DNA of 64,000 bases from Rhodococcus pyridinivorans (lineage in GTDB: Bacteria > Actinomycetota > Actinomycetes > Mycobacteriales > Mycobacteriaceae), in assembly GCF_900105195.1 (NCBI RefSeq), contig NZ_FNRX01000002.1, positions 3,286,001 to 3,350,000 of the forward strand. The letters run 5' to 3'. Each line of letters starts with the position of its first letter. The first letter of the stretch is position 1. Positions 15,906 through 24,504 of this stretch are shown here, piece by piece. Below the pieces are notes generated by a model that worked only from the letters and a program-made list of their open reading frames with translations, made no database searches and was not told the origin of the DNA. The position numbers and the translations under genes are program-made.

Positions 15906-17387
15906 GTGGTGGACCGCGACCTTCTCCTGTCTCTCTGCCCGGCTCTGCGCACCGCACTGATCCGGTGCCGCTACGACCTCGACACCGTCCGGGAACTGCT
16001 CGGCCCCGAGGCGCACGCCGCCCTCGGGCGTAGCGAACCCGTCCCTGCCCGGCGCATCGCGCGCGGTGCGGGCGATCTCGGCGTGCTCGTGCGGCTGTTC
16101 CTCCTCCAGGACACCTGCCCCGAGGACGAGGTCGCGCAGGCTCTCGCCCCGGTGACGACGGAGCAGGCCGTGCAGGCGGGACTCGTCGAACGCGACGGCG
16201 ACGGCGTGCGGGCCGCTCTCGACCTGCGGCCCCTCGACGCCGGGACCGGCAGCCGCTGGGTGCTGTCCGATCTCGACGGCTCGATCCGGCCCGTCTCGAC
16301 CCGCCCCGATCACGTCCTCGGCGTCGGTCAGGCCTCCCTGTCGCTGCTGCAGGCCACCCCGACCGATCGGGTCGGTTCGGTGCTCGATCTCGGCACCGGT
16401 TGCGGGGTGCAGGCGATCCGCGCCGCGGACCACGCGGACGAGGTCACCGCGACCGACATCAACCCCCGCTGCCTGACCCTGGCCGCCGCGAGCGCCGCGT
16501 TGAACGAGATCGACATCGATCTTCTCGAGGGGTCGTGGTTCGAGCCGGTCGCCGGCCGGACCTTCGACCGCATCGTCGCGAATCCACCGTTCGTGGTGAG
16601 CGCCGGACGTGTCGAGCACAGCTACCGCGATTCCGGTCTCGACCTCGACGGCGCCAGCCGGCTCATGATCTCGCAGGCCGCCGAACACCTGAATCCCGGC
16701 GGCACCGCCGCGATGCTCGCGTCCTGGGTGCACGTCGAGGGCGAGGACTGGCGGACCCGCGTCGCATCGTGGCTGCCGTCACACGGCGTCGACGCCTGGA
16801 TCGTGCAGCGCGATATCGCCGATCCGGCCCTCTACGTCGGGACGTGGCTGCGAGACGGTGACGCCGATCAACGCGAGCCGGAGGTCGCGGTGCGCGCCGA
16901 GCAGTGGCTCGACCACTTCGAGGAGCAGGGCGTCGAGGGCGTCGGGTTCGGGTTCGTCTACCTGCGCCGCACCGACCTGCCGTCCGATGTGATGGCCGAG
17001 GACCTGCGGCACGCGTTCACCGACGCGCTGGGTGACGAGGCGGTCGACTACTTCCGGCGCCTCGACTGGCTGCGTACGCACGAGGTGCTCGACGCCCGTT
17101 TCGCGGTGCGGCCCGACACGGCCCTCGAGCGGGTGCACCTGCCCGGCGAGGACGGGTGGGACCAGGTGGTCGTGCGGGTGCACCGCAGTGGCGGTCCGGC
17201 CTGGCAGCACGAGGTGGACGACCTCGCGGCCGCCCTGCTCGGCGGCATGCGCGCCGACGGTCTTCCGCTCGGGGATCTCGTGTCGCTGCTCGCGGCCGCG
17301 CACGGCGAGGACGAGGACGACCTCCTCACGCAATCGGTGGGCCTCGTGCACGGCTTGGTGCGGCACGGGTTGATCGAGCCCGTCTGA
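15906..17387 (+). CDS. Class I SAM-dependent methyltransferase
   Basis: A 493-residue protein. The N-terminal 130 residues are family-specific (DUF7059-like); residues about 150-330 are a Rossmann methyltransferase with motif I VLDLGTGCGVQAIRAA, acidic loop TATDINPRCL, and motif IV VANPPFVVS. NPPF/NPPY motifs are typical of enzymes that methylate an amino group on RNA bases, DNA or Gln, so a HemK/RsmC-like target is plausible but not proven. The C-terminus resembles a winged helix. The start is GTG at 15906 (a second GTG follows at once). It ends 168 bp before sigB. Confidence 0.75.
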   Translation: MVDRDLLLSLCPALRTALIRCRYDLDTVRELLGPEAHAALGRSEPVPARRIARGAGDLGVLVRLFLLQDTCPEDEVAQALAPVTTEQAVQAGLVERDGDGVRAALDLRPLDAGTGSRWVLSDLDGSIRPVSTRPDHVLGVGQASLSLLQATPTDRVGSVLDLGTGCGVQAIRAADHADEVTATDINPRCLTLAAASAALNEIDIDLLEGSWFEPVAGRTFDRIVANPPFVVSAGRVEHSYRDSGLDLDGASRLMISQAAEHLNPGGTAAMLASWVHVEGEDWRTRVASWLPSHGVDAWIVQRDIADPALYVGTWLRDGDADQREPEVAVRAEQWLDHFEEQGVEGVGFGFVYLRRTDLPSDVMAEDLRHAFTDALGDEAVDYFRRLDWLRTHEVLDARFAVRPDTALERVHLPGEDGWDQVVVRVHRSGGPAWQHEVDDLAAALLGGMRADGLPLGDLVSLLAAAHGEDEDDLLTQSVGLVHGLVRHGLIEPV

Positions 17388-17492
17388 CCCCCTCCGGCGC
17401 GTTCCTGAGGTTCCACGATTCGGTTCTCTCAGCAACTTCTCAGGAGCTCATCGGGTTAGTGCAGGTCAGCGCGGTGGTACTCCGAGACCGAC

Positions 17493-17520
17493 GGGAACTC
17501 CACCGCTTCGCCGGTCGTTG
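17493..17520 (+). promoter_or_regulatory. ECF-sigma (SigE/SigH-type) promoter of sigB
   Basis: GGGAAC (17493-17498), 17 bases, then CGTTG (17516-17520), about 36 bases before the sigB ATG. In M. tuberculosis sigB is transcribed from a promoter of this class by SigE and SigH, so the match supports the same stress cascade here. Confidence 0.8.
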
Positions 17521-17555
17521 AACCCTGTGAGACACCACCGATGAGGAGGCACGTC

Positions 17556-18518
17556 ATGGCACGCCCCGAAACCACCGCTCGCTTCGATTCCGACCTGGAC
17601 GGTCAGAGCCCCGCAGCCGATCTCGTTCGCGTCTACCTGAACGGCATCGGACGGACCGCTCTGCTCACCGCAGCCGACGAGGTGGAATTGGCCAAGCGGA
17701 TCGAGGCCGGCCTGTATGCCAAGCACCTGCTCGAGACGAAGAAGCGTCTGTCGGCGGCGAAGAAGCGCGACCTCGCGATCATCGTCCGCGAAGGACAGGC
17801 CGCTCGTAGCCACCTGCTCGAGGCGAACCTGCGCCTCGTCGTCTCGCTGGCGAAGCGTTACACCGGACGCGGTATGCCCCTGCTGGACCTCATCCAGGAG
17901 GGCAACCTCGGCCTGATCCGCGCGATGGAGAAGTTCGACTACGCGAAGGGCTTCAAGTTCTCGACCTACGCGACGTGGTGGATCCGTCAGGCCATCACCC
18001 GCGGAATGGCCGACCAGAGCCGCACGATCCGGCTCCCCGTCCACCTCGTCGAACAGGTCAACAAGCTCGCCCGCATCAAGCGTGAGCTGCACCAGCAGCT
18101 CGGCCGCGAGGCGACCGACGAGGAACTCGCCAACGAGTCGGGTATCCCCGTCGAGAAGATCGCCGACCTGCTCGACCACAGCCGCGACCCGGTGAGCCTC
18201 GACATGCCCGTCGGCAACGACGAGGAGGCCCCGCTGGGCGACTTCATCGAGGACGCCGAGGCGACGTCCGCCGAGACCGCCGTCATCGCCGGACTCCTGC
18301 ACAGCGACGTCCGCAGCGTCCTCGCGACGCTCGACGAGCGCGAACAGCAGGTCATCCGCCTGCGCTACGGCCTCGACGACGGCCAGCCCCGCACCCTCGA
18401 TCAGATCGGCAAGCTCTTCGGGCTGTCCCGTGAGCGTGTCCGGCAGATCGAACGCGAAGTGATGGTCAAGCTCCGCGAAGGAGACCGCGCCGAGCGCCTT
18501 CGCGCCTACGCCAGCTGA
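17556..18518 (+). CDS. sigB: Alternative group 2 sigma factor SigB
   Basis: A 320-residue sigma-70 factor, close to SigA in regions 2-4 ([60 protein letters not shown]) but lacking the Lys/Ala-rich N-terminal domain. SigB controls general stress and stationary-phase genes in actinobacteria. The ATG at 17556 follows GAGGAGG with six bases of spacing. The upstream ECF promoter and the downstream terminator make it a single-gene unit. ideR lies 4.2 kb further on; acuC and the GNAT gene are inserted between them. Confidence 0.95.
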   Translation: MARPETTARFDSDLDGQSPAADLVRVYLNGIGRTALLTAADEVELAKRIEAGLYAKHLLETKKRLSAAKKRDLAIIVREGQAARSHLLEANLRLVVSLAKRYTGRGMPLLDLIQEGNLGLIRAMEKFDYAKGFKFSTYATWWIRQAITRGMADQSRTIRLPVHLVEQVNKLARIKRELHQQLGREATDEELANESGIPVEKIADLLDHSRDPVSLDMPVGNDEEAPLGDFIEDAEATSAETAVIAGLLHSDVRSVLATLDEREQQVIRLRYGLDDGQPRTLDQIGKLFGLSRERVRQIEREVMVKLREGDRAERLRAYAS

Positions 18519-18539
18519 CCGGGCGCGTCAGCGGTATCC

Positions 18540-18573
18540 GATCCCCGAGAACCGGGCTGGGTTCTCGGGGATC
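18540..18573. terminator. Terminator after sigB
   Basis: A perfect 14-bp inverted repeat (GATCCCCGAGAACC, 18540-18553, with 18560-18573), a 6-base loop, then GTTGCCGTTCG. It also lies downstream of the convergent acetyltransferase gene, so it may stop both transcripts. Confidence 0.85.
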
Positions 18574-18623
18574 GTTGCCGTTCGGGTGCCTTCTCCGGCA
18601 GGTGTCCGGCCGCCGGACTGCCG

Positions 18624-21392
18624 TCAGCGCAGACGGCGCGGTCCGAGGTCGAGCGGGTGCGGTTCGGGCCCGATCCGCACGTGCGCGTCGGTGAGTTCGG
18701 CTCCCACCACCGAGGCCAGGACCGGTTCGCACACCAGTTCGCGCACCTCGGGCAGGTCGTCGGCGAGCGCCGAGATCCTCTGGACGAAGTCGACGAGTGC
18801 CGGCTTGTTCACCGGTGCGGCATTGCGATAGCCCGAGAGCAACGGCGCCGCCTTCGGCGCGTCGATCAACTCGACCGCCTCGTCCTCCGTGAGCGGAAGA
18901 ACCCGGTAGGCGCGGTCGCCGAGCAGGTCGGAGATCACACCGGCGAGACCGAACGAGATGAGCGAACCGAACGACGGGTCGTCCTGCACACGGATCGCGC
19001 AACCGATGCCCTTGTGGGCCATCCGCTGCACGTGCATCAACGGCTCCCCCGACACCGCGGCCAGGTCGCAATAGGCGATCCGTACCGAATCGGCGTCGAC
19101 GAGATCGAGCCGGACCCCGGTCAGATCGGGCCGGTGCCGCCACTGCGCACCGGTGGCCTTGACCGCCACGGGGAAGCCGATCTCGTCCGCCGCCGCGACC
19201 GCCTCCTCCTCGGTGGTGACGGCGCGGAAGTCCGCGACCTCGACTCCGTAGCAGGACAGCAGCAGGGCCGCCTCGGTATCCGACAGGTAGCGACCCTCGG
19301 GAGTCGTCTCGAGCCAGCCGTCCACGAGCGCACGGGCGCGCTCGGGATCGATGCCCGCCGGTCGCACGACCTGCGAGGGCGGACGACTGCGCCATTTCGC
19401 GTACCGCCACGCCCGCCCCAGGGCGAGCGCCGCTCGTTCCGGACCGGGATAGGACGGCACGGATCCGCGGGTCGGGTTGCCGTCCGGTCCGCGCACGGCC
19501 AGGACGTCGGGGATACCCTCGGTCGCCAGGAAGGTCGTGACCACCGGCTTCTCCGACCCGGCGACGGCGTCGCGCAGGGCCTGCGCGTAGGGCTGGACGT
19601 CGACGGCGACCGGCGGGACGAAGACCGCGATCACCGAGTCGACATCGGGTGAGTCGAGCGCCCGGGCGACGGCTTCGGCGAATTCCTCGGGCGACGCCTG
19701 CGCGCCGAGATCTACCGCGTCCGGTGCCTGCAGACCCTGGCCGCGGGCGGCGTCGACGGCGAGCAGACCCAGGGCGGTGGAGTTGCCGACCACGGCGACG
19801 CGGGGACCCGCGGGCAGCGGCTGGTAACCGAACAGCAGGGCCGAGTCGAAGAGCTGGCCGATGGACTCGACCTGGACGACACCGGCCTGCTCGAACAGGT
19901 ATCGCACGATGGTGTCGTCCATCTCCCCCGTCCGGGCGGCGAGCGCCGGCGGCACCGCGTGGCGGCCGCTCTTGACGGCGACGATCGGTTTGCTGCGCGC
20001 CACCCGCCGCGCGATGCGCGAGAACTTGCGCGGGTTGCCGAAACTCTCCAGATACAGCAGCACCACTTCGGTGGCAGGATCGGTGTCCCAGTACTGCAGC
20101 AGGTCGTTGCCGGACAGGTCGGCGCGGTTGCCGGCCGAGACGAAGGACGACAGTCCGACACCCGTCTTGGCGGCCTCGTCGAGGATCGCGATGCCGAGGG
20201 CGCCGGACTGGCAGAAGAAACCGACGTTGCCGGACGCCGGGAGCACGGGCGCGAGGGTCGCGTTGAGTCGGATGGCGGGATCGTTGTTGGCGACACCGAG
20301 AGCATTCGGCCCGATGAGTCGCATACCGTGCGACCGCGCGGCCAGCGTGAGCCGCCGCTCGGCGTCGCGACCCTCCGGTCCGGTCTCGCCGAAACCGGAC
20401 GAGACGACGAGCAGGGCCTTGACACCCTTCGCGAGACAGTCGTCGAGCACCGAGTCGATCGATTCGGCGGGGACGGCGGCGACCGCGAGATCGATCTCAT
20501 CGGGGATGTCGCGGACGGTCGGGTAGGCGCGGACACCTCGGACGGACCGGTGTTCGGCGTTGACCGGGTAGACCGGCCCGGTGAACCCGCTGCGCAGCAT
20601 GTTCACCAGGACGGCGTTGCCCACCTTGCGGCTGTCGGTGGAGGCACCGATGACGGCGACACTGCCGGGACCGAGGATGTTGCGCACGCTGCGCGCCTCG
20701 GCGGCGCGTTCGCGGGCGTTGCGGACCGAGACGAGGGCTTCGGTGGGGTCGATCGCGAACTCGAGCCGGACGACTCCCCCTTCGAAGCTGCGGCTGACCT
20801 GGTAGCCGGCTTCCCGGAAGACCGTGATCATGTGCCGGTTCTCGGCGAGGACCTCGGCGACGAAGGTGTGCAGTCCGTTCTCGGCGGCCGCGCCGGCGAG
20901 ATGTTCGAGCAGGATCGGACCGAGACCGCGTCCCTGGTGAGCGTCGGCGACGGTGAAGGCCACCTCGGCGGAGAGACCGTCGCCCTCGTGCGAGAGTCCC
21001 TCGTACCGCCCGACGGCGATGATCTCGTCGCCGAGCACCGCGACGAACGCCACCCGGGACTTGTGGTCGACGACCGTGAAGTTGAACAGGTCCTTCTTCG
21101 AGATCGTCGGGTACGGACCGAAGTACCGCAGATAGCGGGTGCGTTCGGACAGTTTGCTGTGAAAGGCGACGATCGCGTCAGCGTCCTCGGGGACGATCGG
21201 CCGCAGGTGTACGACACCGCCGTCCGAGGCCAGCACGTCGGCGACCCAGTGCCGCGGATAGTCGCGGGCGCGCGCCAGCGCCGCCTCGCGCGCGGGGTCG
21301 GTCTCCCCTGTCGTCCCGGCACCCTGCGCGGGGGCCGCGCCCGTCGCAGACGCGGAGTCCGGTGCCGCCGAGGGATTCTGCCGGTCAGTCAC
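18624..21392 (-). CDS. GNAT acetyltransferase fused to ADP-forming acyl-CoA synthetase-like domains
   Basis: A 922-residue fusion. Residues about 45-215 are a GNAT domain (acetyl-CoA loop HQGRGLGPILLEHLA). Next come a CoA-binding Rossmann domain (GPGSVAVIGASTDSRKVGNAV), a succinyl-CoA-ligase-like domain (GFFCQSGALGIAILDEA) and an ATP-grasp domain ending near residue 900. E. coli PatZ/Pat has the same parts with GNAT at the other end; such proteins acetylate acetyl-CoA synthetase and other enzymes in response to acyl-CoA. Whether the synthetase part is active cannot be judged from sequence alone. The GTG at 21392 follows GGAGGA and overlaps the acuC end by 8 bp, so the two are translationally coupled. 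Confidence 0.85.
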   Translation of the reverse strand: MTDRQNPSAAPDSASATGAAPAQGAGTTGETDPAREAALARARDYPRHWVADVLASDGGVVHLRPIVPEDADAIVAFHSKLSERTRYLRYFGPYPTISKKDLFNFTVVDHKSRVAFVAVLGDEIIAVGRYEGLSHEGDGLSAEVAFTVADAHQGRGLGPILLEHLAGAAAENGLHTFVAEVLAENRHMITVFREAGYQVSRSFEGGVVRLEFAIDPTEALVSVRNARERAAEARSVRNILGPGSVAVIGASTDSRKVGNAVLVNMLRSGFTGPVYPVNAEHRSVRGVRAYPTVRDIPDEIDLAVAAVPAESIDSVLDDCLAKGVKALLVVSSGFGETGPEGRDAERRLTLAARSHGMRLIGPNALGVANNDPAIRLNATLAPVLPASGNVGFFCQSGALGIAILDEAAKTGVGLSSFVSAGNRADLSGNDLLQYWDTDPATEVVLLYLESFGNPRKFSRIARRVARSKPIVAVKSGRHAVPPALAARTGEMDDTIVRYLFEQAGVVQVESIGQLFDSALLFGYQPLPAGPRVAVVGNSTALGLLAVDAARGQGLQAPDAVDLGAQASPEEFAEAVARALDSPDVDSVIAVFVPPVAVDVQPYAQALRDAVAGSEKPVVTTFLATEGIPDVLAVRGPDGNPTRGSVPSYPGPERAALALGRAWRYAKWRSRPPSQVVRPAGIDPERARALVDGWLETTPEGRYLSDTEAALLLSCYGVEVADFRAVTTEEEAVAAADEIGFPVAVKATGAQWRHRPDLTGVRLDLVDADSVRIAYCDLAAVSGEPLMHVQRMAHKGIGCAIRVQDDPSFGSLISFGLAGVISDLLGDRAYRVLPLTEDEAVELIDAPKAAPLLSGYRNAAPVNKPALVDFVQRISALADDLPEVRELVCEPVLASVVGAELTDAHVRIGPEPHPLDLGPRRLR

Positions 21393-22656
21393 GGGGGTCC
21401 TCCGGGTCCAGGCCGAGCAGCGGGAAGGCCGCCCGCCTCGTGGCGATGATCGCCGAATCGATGCGGGTCAGTGCGCGGTCCAGGGACGCGATCCCCGTTT
21501 CCGGTGTGCCACCGGGACCGTCCCACGGCAGGTACGAGACGTCGGAGCCCTCCCCCATGACCGTGGGCAGTTCGACGCTCGGGGCGAGAGCGCCGACGCG
21601 CTCGCTCCAGTCCGCCGGAACCGGGGTGCTCAGGTCGATCTCGCGGTCCAGCGCCGCGGCGATCAGGTGGGTCCACGCGCGCGGCACCACCCGCACGAGG
21701 CCGTAACCGCCGCCGCCCACGGCGAGCCAGCGACCCTCGCAGTAGCGGTCGGCGAGATCGCGCATCGCGAGATACGACGCGCGCTGGCCGTCGACGGTCA
21801 GGGAGAGATCGGCCAGAGGGTCCTCGCGGTGGCTGTCGGCACCGCACTGACTGATGAGTATCTGGGGGCGGAACGCCGCGACCGCGCCCGGCACGACGGC
21901 ATGGAAGGCGCGCAACCACAACGCGTCCACGGTGCCCGGCAGTACGGGCAGATTGATCGCGGTGCCCTCGGCCGGACCCGAACCGACCTCGCTGGACCAC
22001 CCGGTGTTGGGCCACAGCGTCGCGGGATGCTGGTGCAGGGAGATGGTCAGGACGCGGGGATCGCCGAGGAATGCGTGCTGCACACCGTCGCCGTGGTGGG
22101 CGTCGACGTCGATGTAGGCGATGCGGTCGTAGCCGTGGTCGAGCAGCCACGAGATCGCGATGGCGGCGTCGTTGTAGACGCAGAACCCGGCGGCCCAGTC
22201 GGCCATCGCGTGGTGCATGCCGCCCCCGATGCTCACCGCACGGCGGGCCCGGCCGCTCGCGATCTCGCGTGCGGCCGCGAGGGTTCCCCCGGCGAGCGTC
22301 GCGCTGGCCTCGTGCATACGGGGGAAGATCGGGTTGTCCTCGGTGCCGAGACCGTGGGGTGCGTCGGCCGGGGGTGCCGCTCCCTCCGGAGCGGAGCCCG
22401 CGCGCTTGACCGCGTCGACGTAGGACGAGGTGTGGATGCGCAGCAGATCGGTGTCGTCCGCAGGGGACGGGCGGACCGTCTCGACGCCTTCGAGGAGACC
22501 GAGACTGCGGGACAGCGCCATCGTGAGATCGAGACGCGTGGGGTTCATCGGATGTGTCGGACCCCACCGGTAGTCGAGGTAGTCGGGGCTCCACACCACT
22601 ATCCGATCGCCGCTCAGCTGTGTCGTACCGCCCGCCGCGGTGGAGCTCGTGGTCAT
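21385..22656 (-). CDS. acuC: AcuC-type zinc-dependent protein deacetylase
   Basis: A 423-residue class I/II histone-deacetylase-fold enzyme. Active-site features are the His pair in SIGGGMHHAMADWAAGFCVYND, the zinc ligands in YIDVDAHHGDGVQ, and the distal GADSHREDPLADL and GGGGYGL. AcuC removes acetyl groups from acetyl-CoA synthetase lysines and so reactivates it. The ATG at 22656 gives the conserved N-terminus (DYRWGPTHPMNPTRL). Its 3' end overlaps the GNAT-ACD gene, placing writer and eraser of the same mark in one transcript. It is divergent from ideR. Confidence 0.9.
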   Translation of the reverse strand: MTTSSTAAGGTTQLSGDRIVVWSPDYLDYRWGPTHPMNPTRLDLTMALSRSLGLLEGVETVRPSPADDTDLLRIHTSSYVDAVKRAGSAPEGAAPPADAPHGLGTEDNPIFPRMHEASATLAGGTLAAAREIASGRARRAVSIGGGMHHAMADWAAGFCVYNDAAIAISWLLDHGYDRIAYIDVDAHHGDGVQHAFLGDPRVLTISLHQHPATLWPNTGWSSEVGSGPAEGTAINLPVLPGTVDALWLRAFHAVVPGAVAAFRPQILISQCGADSHREDPLADLSLTVDGQRASYLAMRDLADRYCEGRWLAVGGGGYGLVRVVPRAWTHLIAAALDREIDLSTPVPADWSERVGALAPSVELPTVMGEGSDVSYLPWDGPGGTPETGIASLDRALTRIDSAIIATRRAAFPLLGLDPEDPRD

Positions 22657-22730
22657 GGACACAGACGCTACTGGTCCACCCACGGACATGCGAGCCTCGG
22701 AGGGCGCCCCCACCGTCCTGTTCGCACGGT

Positions 22731-22736
22731 TAGAAT
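22731..22736 (+). promoter_or_regulatory. -10 element of ideR
   Basis: TAGAAT, 24 bases before the IdeR start, in the 104-bp gap shared with acuC. The -35 region is not clear and I see no IdeR-type box (TTAGGTTAG-like dyad) here. Confidence 0.4.
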
Positions 22737-22760
22737 CGGCCCAGACGAAGGGGTGTGAGA

Positions 22761-23447
22761 GTGAAGGACCTGGTCGATACAACGGAGATGTATCTCCGGA
22801 CCATCTACGACTTGGAAGAGGAAGGCGTGGTGCCGCTGCGCGCGCGTATTGCCGAGCGCCTCGAACAGAGCGGACCGACGGTCAGCCAGACCGTGGCCCG
22901 CATGGAACGCGACGGCCTGCTCCGGGTCGCCGGCGACCGCCACCTGCAGCTCACCGAGAAGGGCCGCGATCTCGCGGTCTCGGTCATGCGCAAGCACCGG
23001 CTCGCGGAACGGCTTCTCGTGGACGTGATCGGTCTCGACTGGGAGAACGTGCACGCCGAGGCCTGCCGCTGGGAACACGTGATGAGCGAGGAGGTCGAGC
23101 GCCGTCTCGTGGAGGTGCTCAACAACCCGACCACCTCCCCCTACGGCAACCCCATTCCAGGACTGGCCCAGCTCGGCCTCGACCGCACGGCGGTCCTCGA
23201 CGAGAAGCTGGTGCGGTTGACGGACATCCCGCACGGCAAGCCGACCGCGGTCGTGGTACGCCGGCTCGCGGAGTACGTCCAGTCCGACCCCGAGGTCATC
23301 GCGCGACTGCGTGAGGCCGGTGTGGTCCCGGACGCGCGGGTTACAGTCGAGACGCGACCGGGCTCGGTGTCCATCACCGTGGCCGGTCACGACAGCTTCG
23401 AGCTTTCCGACGAGATGGCCCACGCCGTGCAGGTGAAGCAGGTCTGA
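22761..23447 (+). CDS. ideR: Iron-dependent repressor IdeR (DtxR family)
   Basis: A 228-residue metalloregulator. Helix-turn-helix and dimer domains span residues 1-140, and an SH3-like domain is at the C-terminus. With the GTG at 22761 as residue 1 all known metal ligands fall at their M. tuberculosis numbers: Met10, Cys102, Glu105 and His106 (primary site) and His79, Glu83 and His98 (ancillary site). This, and GAAGGGG eight bases upstream, decides the start over the GTG at 22755. With Fe2+ bound it represses siderophore and iron-uptake genes. It is followed by galE, as dtxR is in corynebacteria. Confidence 0.95.
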   Translation: MKDLVDTTEMYLRTIYDLEEEGVVPLRARIAERLEQSGPTVSQTVARMERDGLLRVAGDRHLQLTEKGRDLAVSVMRKHRLAERLLVDVIGLDWENVHAEACRWEHVMSEEVERRLVEVLNNPTTSPYGNPIPGLAQLGLDRTAVLDEKLVRLTDIPHGKPTAVVVRRLAEYVQSDPEVIARLREAGVVPDARVTVETRPGSVSITVAGHDSFELSDEMAHAVQVKQV

Positions 23448-23453
23448 CCCAGG

Positions 23454-23492
23454 CCCCTTTTCGCATGTCCGGTACGGGCGTGCGAAAAGGGG
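23454..23492 (+). promoter_or_regulatory. Hairpin that encloses the galE ribosome-binding site
   Basis: CCCCTTTTCGCA (23454-23465) pairs perfectly with TGCGAAAAGGGG (23481-23492) across a 15-base loop. The right arm contains AAAAGGGG, the best Shine-Dalgarno for the galE GTG at 23502. It lies in the 54-bp ideR-galE gap. It could hide the ribosome site or act as an inter-gene terminator or attenuator. Confidence 0.6.
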
Positions 23493-23501
23493 ATGTCCAG
23501 C

Positions 23502-24485
23502 GTGAGACTTCTGGTGACCGGCGGCGCCGGCTATGTGGGCAGCGTGTGCACGACCGTGTTGCTCGAGCAGGGCCACGACGTCGTGGTCGTCGACGACCTG
23601 TCCACCGGGAACGCCGAAGCGGTGCCCACCGGTGCCGAGTTCGTCGAGGGCGACATCGCGGCCGTCGCCGACGAACTGCTCTCCGGATCCCGTTTCGACG
23701 GCGTCCTCCACTTCGGTGCACAGTCCCTCGTCGGCGAGTCGGTGGAGTTCCCCGAGAAGTACTGGCAAGGCAACGTGGTGACCACCCTGGCCCTGCTCGA
23801 GGCCGTCCGCCGCTCGGGTACCCCACGGTTGGTGTTCTCCTCCACCGCCGCGACCTACGGCGAACCCGACAGCGTGCCGATCACCGAGGACGCGCCCACC
23901 CGGCCGACCAACCCGTACGGTGCGTCGAAGCTCGCCATCGATCATGCGATCTCCTCGTACGCGCACGCTCACGGTCTCGCGGCGACGAGTCTGCGGTACT
24001 TCAACGTCGCCGGCGCCTACGGCGGTGCCGGGGAGAACCGGGTCGTCGAGACGCATCTGATCCCACTCGTGCTGCAGGTCGCTCTCGGTGTGCGCGATCA
24101 CATCTCGGTCTTCGGCACCGACTGGCCGACCAAGGACGGCACCGCGGTGCGCGACTACATCCACGTCAAGGATCTCGCCGACGCGCACGTACTGGCACTG
24201 ACGAAGTCCGAACCCGGCCGCCACGGCATCTACAACCTCGGCAGCGGAGAGGGCTTCACCGTCCGCGAGGTCATCTCGGCGTGCGAGCGAGTCACGGGCC
24301 TGCCGATCGCAGCGGTCGACGCGCCGCGCCGTGCCGGTGATCCGGCCGTGCTCATCGCCTCGAGCAGCCGCGCGATCTCCGAGCTCGGGTGGAACCCCCA
24401 GCACACCGATCTCGACGAGATCGTCTCCGATGCGTGGGAGTTCACCCGGTCTCTCGGCAACCGGCTGCACGCTGCTCGACGCTGA
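23502..24485 (+). CDS. galE: UDP-glucose 4-epimerase
   Basis: A 327-residue short-chain dehydrogenase-type epimerase that interconverts UDP-glucose and UDP-galactose, needed for arabinogalactan. NAD-binding GGAGYVGS is near the N-terminus, the catalytic Ser/Tyr/Lys are in [10 protein letters not shown] and [11 protein letters not shown], and [13 protein letters not shown] is the substrate loop. The GTG at 23502 ([10 protein letters not shown]) is spaced nine bases from AAAAGGGG; the in-frame ATG at 23493 abuts that site and is less likely. The ribosome site is buried in a 12-bp hairpin. The ideR-galE order matches dtxR-galE of Corynebacterium. Confidence 0.92.
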   Translation: MRLLVTGGAGYVGSVCTTVLLEQGHDVVVVDDLSTGNAEAVPTGAEFVEGDIAAVADELLSGSRFDGVLHFGAQSLVGESVEFPEKYWQGNVVTTLALLEAVRRSGTPRLVFSSTAATYGEPDSVPITEDAPTRPTNPYGASKLAIDHAISSYAHAHGLAATSLRYFNVAGAYGGAGENRVVETHLIPLVLQVALGVRDHISVFGTDWPTKDGTAVRDYIHVKDLADAHVLALTKSEPGRHGIYNLGSGEGFTVREVISACERVTGLPIAAVDAPRRAGDPAVLIASSSRAISELGWNPQHTDLDEIVSDAWEFTRSLGNRLHAARR

Positions 24486-24504
24486 TCGAGGACACGGCTC
24501 CGGT

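Noticed and set aside
19959..21449. Open frame of 496 codons antisense to the GNAT-ACD gene
   Set aside because: Composition of a GC-driven shadow; the opposite strand has clear GNAT and CoA-binding motifs.
22657..22760. IdeR box between acuC and ideR
   Set aside because: No TTAGGTTAGGCTAACC-like dyad is present; only a -10 can be supported.
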